Source: Paenibacillus camerounensis
Lineage (GTDB): Bacteria; Bacillota; Bacilli; Paenibacillales; Paenibacillaceae
Assembly: GCF_000723885.1 (NCBI RefSeq)
Contig: NZ_CCDG010000010.1
Location: 16,717 to 80,716 of the forward strand
DNA: 64,000 nt
Direction of reading: 5' to 3'
A program made the position numbers and the translations under genes. This document shows, piece after piece, positions 9,564 through 16,490 of this stretch (positions within the stretch are counted from its first letter, which is position 1; each line of letters begins with the position of its first letter). The notes under the pieces are model-generated. The model made no database searches and was not told the DNA's origin. It saw nothing but the letters and a program-made list of their open reading frames with translations.

Positions 9564-9698
9564 CCGGTTCAGCTTTTTTCTGATACATAAGGTTAACATG
9601 GGTTATTTGACTTGCAGGGCCTGCGTTGACTATGCTTATTGCAAGTGCATTTTATCACACTATTAGATGAAGACTTGTTGCAAGGGGGAGCATTAGCG

Positions 9699-10889
9699 AT
9701 GGAGAGGCTGCAGGTATGGCCTGAACGGTTTAGAAGATTTTTTCTGAATAACAGATTTGTCGTATCATTACTGGTTGTTCTGCTGATTGGCATTAACATT
9801 CTGGTATTTTCCAAGGTTCCGTTTATATTCAAGCCGGTATCGGCGCTGCTGCATACGGTGGCTGCACCGCTGCTGCTGTCGGGAATTGCCTATTACCTGC
9901 TGAATCCGCTCGTAGACCGGATGGAGTCAAAAAGCCGGATTAAGCGGGCTTACGGTATTGTCATCCTGTATCTGGGTATTGCAGGGATTGTCACGCTCAT
10001 CCTGCTGACTGTAATTCCGATTATCCGCACACAGCTCGTAGGTTTGATCGATAATTTCCCCAAATACAGTAACCAGATCCAGGAGGAATTTATTAATCTG
10101 ACCGGAAGTGAGCTGTTCGGACGGATTCAGGAGAATGTCGGTGTAGGCACAAGCCTAGACTTTGGAGATTTGACGAACAGGGCGACCACTTGGGCCACCT
10201 CTTTTTTAAATAATGCGGTTAGCGGTGTCGGCAACTTTGTCGGTGCGCTGACGGAGGTTGTACTGGCTGTGGTCACTACTCCATTTATCCTGTTCTATCT
10301 GCTCCGGGACGGCAAACGGCTGCCTGACTATCTGATGCGCTTTATCCCTAATGCCCTGCAGCCGCAGACCCGTCTCGTCATGAAGGAAATGAACAGCCAG
10401 GTGGCTTCTTACATCCGCGGGCAGATTATTGTCAGCTGCTGCATTGGCGCACTGCTGTACATAGGTTACCTGATTATCGGCCTTGAGTATTCACTGGTGC
10501 TAGCCATTGTTGCGGCGTGTACGGCAGTTGTCCCTTATCTGGGTCCGGCAATTGCCATTACTCCGGCCCTGATTGTCGCCCTGGTTACCTCCCCGTTCAT
10601 GCTGCTTAAGATGATCTTTGTCTGGACGGCAGTCCAGCTTATCGAAGGTAAGTTTATCTCACCCCAGATCATGGGCAAATCACTGAAGATTCATCCGATT
10701 ACGATCATATTTGTTATTATTTTTGCCGGTAAAATGTTCGGCGTGCTCGGTATCATTCTGGCTGTTCCGGGTTATGCCGTGCTTAAAGTTGTCGTTACGC
10801 ATATTTTTCAATGGTTCCGGTTCCGCTCCGGGCTATACAGGGTTGAAGCCGCAAAAGAAGTTGAGCAGGAACAGCCTGCCGAGGAATAG
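9699..10889 (+). CDS. AI-2E family transporter (PerM-like permease)
   Basis: A 396-residue membrane protein with about eight helices, of the UPF0118/AI-2E family. Typical segments are TPFILFYLLRDGKRLPDYL in the middle and the conserved VPYLGPAIAITPALIVAL. The central soluble part (about residues 110-200) is the family's periplasmic-type insert. Members have been tied to autoinducer-2 export, Na+/H+ antiport or general permeation, so no substrate is assigned. ATG 9699 follows AAGGGGGAG; an upstream start at 9639 lacks a ribosome site. A carboxylesterase gene begins 20 bases downstream. Confidence 0.88.
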   Translation: MERLQVWPERFRRFFLNNRFVVSLLVVLLIGINILVFSKVPFIFKPVSALLHTVAAPLLLSGIAYYLLNPLVDRMESKSRIKRAYGIVILYLGIAGIVTLILLTVIPIIRTQLVGLIDNFPKYSNQIQEEFINLTGSELFGRIQENVGVGTSLDFGDLTNRATTWATSFLNNAVSGVGNFVGALTEVVLAVVTTPFILFYLLRDGKRLPDYLMRFIPNALQPQTRLVMKEMNSQVASYIRGQIIVSCCIGALLYIGYLIIGLEYSLVLAIVAACTAVVPYLGPAIAITPALIVALVTSPFMLLKMIFVWTAVQLIEGKFISPQIMGKSLKIHPITIIFVIIFAGKMFGVLGIILAVPGYAVLKVVVTHIFQWFRFRSGLYRVEAAKEVEQEQPAEE

Positions 10890-10909
10890 CATGAGAGGAT
10901 GATTGTAAA

Positions 10910-12373
10910 ATGACTAGACCCGTTGCTGATACGGTATACGGAAAAGTAAAGGGAGCGCATAGCGGCGGAGTGAACGTCTGGCGCGGCATTCCGTTTGCGG
11001 CACCGCCTGTCGGGGAGCTGCGCTTTCGTGCCCCTCAGCCGCCGGAGCCCTGGCATACCGTAAGGGAATCCGAGGCATTCGGCCCGGCAGCCCATCAGCC
11101 GCCAAGCTCAAGCAGCATCCGGTTCGGCGGGACGCAGCCGGTCTTCTCGGAGGACTGCCTGTATCTGAATGTCTGGTCACCGGCCGGAGAGCAGACGGCG
11201 CTGCCGGTTATGGTCTGGATTCACGGAGGCACCTTCTTAACGGGAGCAGGCAGCCAGCCGATGTTCGACGGGGCAAGGATGGCGGAGGCCGGCAAGGTGA
11301 TAGTCGTAACTGTCAATTACCGGCTGGGGCCGTTCGGTTTCCTGCACCTGTCACCGTTCGGCGAGTACGAATCAAATCTCGGCCTGCTGGACCAGATTGC
11401 TGCGCTGGAGTGGGTACAGGATAATATCGCCGGCTTCGGAGGCGATCCGGCAAGGGTAACCGTGTTCGGCGAATCTGCCGGCAGCATGAGTATTGCCGCC
11501 CTGCTGGCGATGCCTGCGGCCAAGGGACTGATCTCCGGGGCCATTATGCAGAGCGGGGCGCCGCAGACAATGAAGCAGGAGACAGGTGCGCAGATTGCTG
11601 CTGCCTTCCTTGCCGAGCTTGGCGGTGATGCCGCTTCTCTGCAGGCTGCACCTGCAGAGGAGATTCTGGCAGCTGCGGCCCGGATGGCTTATAAGGTGGC
11701 TGGCAATTCGCTCAGCCTGCTGTTTCAGCCGCAGATTGACCCGGCAACCCTGCCGCTGGAGCCGGCGGAGGCTGTAGCCGGGGGCGCAGCCGCCGGAATC
11801 CCGCTGATGATTGGTACGAATCTGCACGAGGGCTATCTGTTCTTCCGGGGCGACCGGGAAGGTGCAGGCTTTGACCAGTCGCTGAAGGCGCTTGAGCTGA
11901 TGCTCGGAGTGGAGAATCTGGCGGAGCTGGCCAGCCATTACCCTCACAACTGGGAAGGGCAGGCGGACATGATGACTGACCTGTACTTCTGGGACAGTTC
12001 TATCGCCTTTGCTGAGCGGCAGCTGGCGCACGCGCCGGTCTGGATGTACCGGTTCGACTGGACGATTCCCGGCCATCCGCTGCTGGATAAAGCGGTGCAC
12101 GGTGCAGAGATCTATTATGTATTTAATACAATAGACCTGCTGCATCAATACGGGGTGTCCGTCAGCCCTGAGCTTACAGCGCTGGCGGAGCGGATGCAGG
12201 AGGCCTGGACCGCATTTGCGCACCGGGGCAGCCCGGATTCAGCCGGCCTGAGCTGGCCGTTATATGTGCCGGGTGAGCGTGCCACAATGATCTTCGGTCC
12301 GAGCATTCATGTGCAGACCGACCCGGACCGGGAGAAGCGCAGACGGCTGCTGTCGGCGCAGCAGGGCAGCTGA
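10910..12373 (+). CDS. Type B carboxylesterase
   Basis: A 487-residue alpha/beta hydrolase of the carboxylesterase/para-nitrobenzyl esterase family. Visible landmarks are GIPFAAPPVGELRF near the N-terminus, SEDCLYLNVW, the oxyanion-hole segment WIHGGTF, and the nucleophile elbow GESAGS with Ser189. Glu in TNLHEGY (about residue 308) and His in KAVHGAEIYYVF (about residue 396) complete the expected triad. No signal peptide, so cytoplasmic. Natural substrate unknown. It probably shares a transcript with the AI-2E transporter gene. Confidence 0.92.
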   Translation: MTRPVADTVYGKVKGAHSGGVNVWRGIPFAAPPVGELRFRAPQPPEPWHTVRESEAFGPAAHQPPSSSSIRFGGTQPVFSEDCLYLNVWSPAGEQTALPVMVWIHGGTFLTGAGSQPMFDGARMAEAGKVIVVTVNYRLGPFGFLHLSPFGEYESNLGLLDQIAALEWVQDNIAGFGGDPARVTVFGESAGSMSIAALLAMPAAKGLISGAIMQSGAPQTMKQETGAQIAAAFLAELGGDAASLQAAPAEEILAAAARMAYKVAGNSLSLLFQPQIDPATLPLEPAEAVAGGAAAGIPLMIGTNLHEGYLFFRGDREGAGFDQSLKALELMLGVENLAELASHYPHNWEGQADMMTDLYFWDSSIAFAERQLAHAPVWMYRFDWTIPGHPLLDKAVHGAEIYYVFNTIDLLHQYGVSVSPELTALAERMQEAWTAFAHRGSPDSAGLSWPLYVPGERATMIFGPSIHVQTDPDREKRRRLLSAQQGS

Positions 12374-12387
12374 GCCCGAAATAACAT

Positions 12388-12430
12388 AAAAAGAGTGCTC
12401 CCCGGATACAGCGCGGGAGCACTCTTTTTA
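12388..12430. terminator. Bidirectional terminator between convergent genes
   Basis: AAAAAGAGTGCTCCC and its complement around a short loop, with A-rich and T-rich flanks, can stop transcription from both the esterase and the convergent PstS-like gene. Confidence 0.88.
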
Positions 12431-12442
12431 ATATACACGTTC

Positions 12443-13618
12443 TCAGTTAACCGGCACATAGCCGGTCTTTGCTACCAGCTCCTGCCCTTCCGGGGAGATG
12501 ATCCAGTCGAGGAATTCCTGCTGCTTAGGTGAAGGTGTTCCTGTTGTTACGGCATAAAAGTTAACCGTGTACGGATAAGCACCGCTGCTGATGTTCTCTC
12601 TGTTCGGCTCAATCCCGTCGATCGCAAGCAGCTTAAGCTCGTCGCTGCTGTTCATCTGGGAGGCATAGTAGAGGAAGCTGAAGCCGATGGCGTTTTTGTA
12701 GTTACGGTAGTTGGAGGTCCGGGAGATAATGCCGCTCATCAGGTCCATCACATCCTCAGAGGGGGGCTGCATCAGGGTGCGGTCCTGCATGATTTTTTGC
12801 AGCATGGACTGGCTGCCGCTGCCCTCATCACGCTGGAAGGCCCGGACCCGGTCGTTCCGTCCGCCGGCATCCTTCCAATTGGTCAGCTCACCGGAATAGA
12901 TGTCCATAATCTGCTCTGTGGTCAGGCTGTCCACCGGGTTGCGTTTATTAACAAAAAAGACAAAGGCCTCACGGCCAATCGGGGTAAGCACCAGCTCGCG
13001 CCCGGACAGCTTTGCATCTTTTTCCTGGGCGAGTGAAGGGGTGGCGGTAAAGATGATATCGGTCTCTCCGGAGATCAGCCGCTTATAGGCATACGAGGTA
13101 GAGGAGCACACTACCGGACTAACGTCAAAATCATACGGATCATACTTATCCTCGGGATATACAGCCTGCACAAAGGCAGAGTAAAGCGGATAAAGCGCAG
13201 TGGCCCCGTCAAGACGCGGCGGTACCGTGTCCGTGATCTGATAGGATGCCGGCGCGTCCAGCACCGCAACCTTGGATTCAGCATGGAACGGCTGGTACTG
13301 CTCAAGAGAAACCTCCTGCTCGCGTACTTCAGCCAGACTGTTCACATAGGCTTTATTGATCTCGTATCCGCCGGTGGCCAGCAGACACAGTCCCAGGAAT
13401 GAAGCGAAGGCAATACCCCGGGTGCGCGGCTCAAACCAGTCGAAGATGGCAGCGACAATGTAGGCAGCTAGGACGGCAGCGACAACGGCAGAGAGCGGAG
13501 CGTAGAACCTGAAACCGCCCATTAGGGCGATCAAAAAGTACCCGATAAAGGCTACCAGGGCGAGTGGAACTACAGCTGCAACGGAAAATAGCAGGTTTAA
13601 CCAGACGGATCTTTTCAC
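12443..13618 (-). CDS. Membrane-anchored PstS-like substrate-binding protein
   Basis: A 391-residue protein with three N-terminal hydrophobic helices (roughly residues 8-35, 38-62 and 68-86), then from about residue 130 a phosphate-binding-protein-like domain. That domain has LDGATALYPLYSAFVQAVYP, YAYKRLISGETDIIF and FQRDEGSGSQSMLQ, where the GSGSQ-type loop binds anions in PstS. The end, DWIISPEGQELVAKTGYVPVN, is also typical. Ordinary PstS proteins are lipoproteins; a three-helix anchor is unusual. No pstCAB or phoU genes are nearby. The start is GTG behind AAAGAGGT, with a TATAAT-type -10 at 13666-13671. It may be a sensor or scavenger; function not established. Confidence 0.8.
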   Translation of the reverse strand: MKRSVWLNLLFSVAAVVPLALVAFIGYFLIALMGGFRFYAPLSAVVAAVLAAYIVAAIFDWFEPRTRGIAFASFLGLCLLATGGYEINKAYVNSLAEVREQEVSLEQYQPFHAESKVAVLDAPASYQITDTVPPRLDGATALYPLYSAFVQAVYPEDKYDPYDFDVSPVVCSSTSYAYKRLISGETDIIFTATPSLAQEKDAKLSGRELVLTPIGREAFVFFVNKRNPVDSLTTEQIMDIYSGELTNWKDAGGRNDRVRAFQRDEGSGSQSMLQKIMQDRTLMQPPSEDVMDLMSGIISRTSNYRNYKNAIGFSFLYYASQMNSSDELKLLAIDGIEPNRENISSGAYPYTVNFYAVTTGTPSPKQQEFLDWIISPEGQELVAKTGYVPVN

Positions 13619-13825
13619 AGCTACCTCTTTCTTGTTGATAAAGTATGGAAAAAACAGATGATTTTATTATACCTTAATAATTCAGTATTTTCTTCCAAAT
13701 ATCTCGGCCTGTTGGCTAAGCCCTGTAATACGAAAATGAAATAAAGCAAAATATTTTCATAAAAGACTGGACGAAATGACATAATGGAGGTATTCTGAGA
13801 TTGTGAAAAATATAACGGAATACAA

Positions 13826-13969
13826 GATTCTCGGGGTAAGGTGAAATTCCTGACCGGCGGTGATGTTCAAAGCGAACTAAGCCCGCGACTCAAGCTCCGC
13901 TGTTAAGGCGGAATTGACTGATCTGGTGACAATCCAGAGCCGACGGTAAAGTCCGGATGGGAGAGGATC
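13826..13969 (+). promoter_or_regulatory. FMN riboswitch (RFN element) 1
   Basis: The closing stem pairs GATTCTC with GAGAGGATC. Between them are the invariant RFN blocks: GGTGAAATTCCTGACCGGCG followed by GTGATG; AGCCCGCGA; GGTGACAATCCAGAGCCGAC; and AAAGTCCGGATGGGAGA. The element senses FMN and lies in the leader of the DMT transporter gene, with a strong terminator downstream, so control by transcription attenuation is expected. Confidence 0.95.
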
Positions 13970-14015
13970 AAAGAATAAGGACACGGGTGTATTCCTGCTG
14001 CCTTTTATTCGAAAT

Positions 14016-14057
14016 GCCCCCGATAATAGCCCTTTGCAGGGTGTATCGGGGGCTTTT
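14016..14057 (+). terminator. Riboswitch expression-platform terminator
   Basis: GCCCCCGATA pairs with TATCGGGGGC, followed by TTTT, 42 bases before the transporter start codon. Position between FMN aptamer and gene marks it as the regulated terminator. Confidence 0.85.
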
Positions 14058-14098
14058 GGTCTCTTATCGAGGGTTTGTATCGACAAGGAGAATGAATT

Positions 14099-15067
14099 AT
14101 GAGTAATGCATCGGCTTCATCATCAGGTATGCGCACAGCGCCGGTCCGCAGCGGCTTCTGGCTGGTTGTAATGGGCGCGGCGCTCTGGGGCGTCGATCCG
14201 CTGTTCCGGATCATTTTATTAGAATCTTTGACGTCCTCACAAATTGTTCTGCTGGAGCATGTGGTGCTGTTTCTCGCAGCTGCACCTGTACTGTGGCGTC
14301 ACCGGGCTGAGCTGAAGGGCATCCGTCTCCGCCAGGCGGGAGCATTGCTGGTTGTTTCCTGGGGCGGTTCCGCCCTGGCAACTATTTTGTTCACCAAAGC
14401 ATTATCCAGCGGTGATCTGAACGCCGTCCTGCTGCTGCAGAAGCTTCAGCCGGTATTCGCTATCGGCCTGGCTGCCGTTATTCTGAAGGAACGCCTCCCG
14501 CGTAACTTCGGCCTGCTGATTGTGCTTGCTCTGGGCGGAACTTATCTGCTGACCTTCGGCTGGACGGTTCCTTTCGGCCATGTTAACAATTTTGTCAGCG
14601 TAGGCAGCCTGATGGCAATGGGCGCTGCCGCACTGTGGGGCGGCTCAACGGTTATGGGCAGATACCTGCTCGGCTCTTTGAGCTATGAGACCGTAACCTC
14701 GCTGCGTTTCATTCTGGCCCTGCCTTTGCTGTTCGCCCTGACTACAATGGAAGGTGCCCCGTGGCAGGTAAGCGGCGGCCTGGGAGCTACGTCGCTCGTT
14801 GCAGTTAACCTGCTGCTGCAGGCGCTGCTGCCCGGACTGCTTAGTATGCTGCTATATTACAAAGGCTTGAATACGACCAAGGCCTCCTTTGCAACGCTGG
14901 CTGAGCTCAGCTTCCCGATGACCGGGATTCTGATTAACTGGATTGTTTATCACCAGCTGGTAACCATGGCTCAGGTTGTCGGATTCGCTCTGATCTGGAC
15001 GGCGCTGTTCTATATTTCCAGCCAGCAGAACAGACAGGCGCAGGCAGAATTAAAGCAGGCAGCCTAA
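14099..15067 (+). CDS. EamA/DMT-family transporter under FMN control, putative riboflavin transporter
   Basis: A 322-residue protein with about ten hydrophobic helices and two EamA repeats, visible as WLVVMGAALWGVDPLF in the first half and GAAALWGGSTVMGRYLL in the second. The general DMT family exports metabolites, but an FMN riboswitch in the leader points to flavin metabolism. DMT-type proteins such as RibN and ImpX are known or proposed riboflavin importers in other bacteria. The ATG has an AAGGAGAATG ribosome site. The usual Bacillota importer, ECF-type RibU, is not in this window. Import of riboflavin is inferred from the switch rather than from residues. Confidence 0.85.
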   Translation: MSNASASSSGMRTAPVRSGFWLVVMGAALWGVDPLFRIILLESLTSSQIVLLEHVVLFLAAAPVLWRHRAELKGIRLRQAGALLVVSWGGSALATILFTKALSSGDLNAVLLLQKLQPVFAIGLAAVILKERLPRNFGLLIVLALGGTYLLTFGWTVPFGHVNNFVSVGSLMAMGAAALWGGSTVMGRYLLGSLSYETVTSLRFILALPLLFALTTMEGAPWQVSGGLGATSLVAVNLLLQALLPGLLSMLLYYKGLNTTKASFATLAELSFPMTGILINWIVYHQLVTMAQVVGFALIWTALFYISSQQNRQAQAELKQAA

Positions 15068-15119
15068 CCATATATACGATAGATGCCTGAGGGGATAGAC
15101 CCCAGGGCCCGAATACAGG

Positions 15120-15170
15120 AAGAGGATGTCATCACGCAGCCGTACGGCCGGGAGGACATCCTCTTTCTTT
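15120..15170 (+). terminator. Terminator after the DMT transporter gene
   Basis: AAGAGGATGTC pairs with GACATCCTCTT across a GC-rich loop, followed by a T-rich run. Confidence 0.75.
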
Positions 15171-15279
15171 GTATGCCTGGCTTAAACCGCCCGAAAGGCA
15201 GCTGGAACTGCATGCAACCTCTTTTTTAAGCGTGAGCTCTCCCTCCGCTTACATAAAAAGGAGGTTTTTTTGTGCTTAA

Positions 15280-15309
15280 GAGTAAAAATAAGGCCTTTCT
15301 CCCATACTA
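15280..15309 (+). promoter_or_regulatory. Probable forespore (sigma-G type) promoter of spoVA
   Basis: GAGTA, 18 bases, then CATACTA. The -10 fits the sigma-G consensus CATNHTA and the -35 fits GHATR with one mismatch. It ends 39 bases before spoVAA. spoVA is sigma-G dependent in B. subtilis. The same -10 and spacing recur before the DUF2953-gerW genes. Confidence 0.55.
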
Positions 15310-15348
15310 CCGATATTCTGCTGTCAACCTTTGAGGAGGTGTATGAAG

Positions 15349-16008
15349 ATGATGGATAAGCAGGCACCCGCCATTTACATACAGCTGAAGAACAGGGTCA
15401 CGGTGCCCAAGGGGCGGGGCGTTATGCTGCGGGATGTGGCCTACCTGATTGCCGGACCGGAGTGGAGGGAGCCGTTAGACTCGATTCTGCTGCACCAGCC
15501 GGAGCAAAGTGACGGCAATCTGATCCTAATTGATCTGCTGAGCATTATTCCGCGGATTCATGAGCTTGTTCCGGGGGCTGATATTCAGCCAATCGGTGAG
15601 GGGCGGACTATTGTGCAGATTGAAGGTCCGCTTGAGGCGCGCAAGCCGTCTATTACCCTGTTTGTACTGGTCTGGCTGCTGCTGTTCTTCGGCTCGGCAC
15701 TGACGATTATGAATTTCCATGCCGACGTCAGCATGCAGGAGGTGCATGTACGGATCGTGGAGATGCTGACCGGGCGGCGTGACGAGCATCCCTATGTTTT
15801 TCAGGTAGCCTATTCGCTGGGAATCGGCTTCGGGATGGTTGTTTTTTTCAATCACCTGTTCAAGAAAAAATGGAATGAGGAGCCGACACCGCTGGAGGTG
15901 GAGATGTTCCTGTACCAAAAAAATATCGATCATTATGTCGTGCATGAGGAATACAGCAAGCTGGAGCACCGGCAAAGCACCCAAGGTAAGAAGGGGGGAG
16001 TTCCATGA
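15349..16008 (+). CDS. spoVAA: Stage V sporulation protein AA
   Basis: A 219-residue protein. The N-terminal half is soluble (YIQLKNRVTVPKGRGVMLRDVA), followed by two membrane helices (about residues 103-120 and 148-167) and a basic, polar tail. It matches SpoVAA, part of the spore inner-membrane system that moves dipicolinic acid. ATG 15349 is placed behind GAGGAGGT; ATG 15343 or 15352 are alternatives. Its last four bases overlap spoVAB. It is the first gene of a shortened spoVA cluster. Confidence 0.9.
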   Translation: MMDKQAPAIYIQLKNRVTVPKGRGVMLRDVAYLIAGPEWREPLDSILLHQPEQSDGNLILIDLLSIIPRIHELVPGADIQPIGEGRTIVQIEGPLEARKPSITLFVLVWLLLFFGSALTIMNFHADVSMQEVHVRIVEMLTGRRDEHPYVFQVAYSLGIGFGMVVFFNHLFKKKWNEEPTPLEVEMFLYQKNIDHYVVHEEYSKLEHRQSTQGKKGGVP

Positions 16009-16430
16009 CTGCGCCGGTTTCCCTTGGACTGCATCTGCTGCTGGGTGTAGCTGCCGGAATTGCCGTCGGCGGAGGGGTCATAGCCCTGTTCATTGTGCTG
16101 GATATGGTGCCCCGGCTTGCCCAGCTGACTTCATCCTACAATAAGGTGCACTGGTATGAAGGCGCGATGGTCGGCGGTTCACTGCTTGGAACGGTGAGTG
16201 ATTTCTGGAACTGGAAAATATCCGCAGGTCCGCTGGCTGAGCTGGGAGTGGGCCTGCTCGACGGTATTTTTGTCGGCATGCTGGCTGCGGCCCTGACGGA
16301 AGTGCTGAACGTGCTGCCGATTCTGGCGAAACGCCTGCATATGACACATTATATGTTCGGGCTTCTGATGGCGATGGTCTGCGGCAAGGTTGCAGGTTCC
16401 TTATTTGACTGGTTTGTGTACCAGCGCTAG
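16005..16430 (+). CDS. spoVAB: Stage V sporulation protein AB
   Basis: A 141-residue membrane protein with four hydrophobic segments and the family-typical GIAVGGGVIALFIVLDMVPRL near the start and a helix pair at the end. It is translated from an ATGA overlap with spoVAA, so the two are coupled. Together they belong to the DPA uptake/release apparatus of the forespore. In B. subtilis the next genes are spoVAC, AD, AEB and AEA; here they are absent and a SpoVAF-like gene follows after 60 bases. Confidence 0.9.
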   Translation: MTAPVSLGLHLLLGVAAGIAVGGGVIALFIVLDMVPRLAQLTSSYNKVHWYEGAMVGGSLLGTVSDFWNWKISAGPLAELGVGLLDGIFVGMLAAALTEVLNVLPILAKRLHMTHYMFGLLMAMVCGKVAGSLFDWFVYQR

Positions 16431-16490
16431 GAGCTGCAGCTGCTGTCCCGGCTGTCCGGAGAATCAAGGAACTTTTAAGGGGGTTATGGA

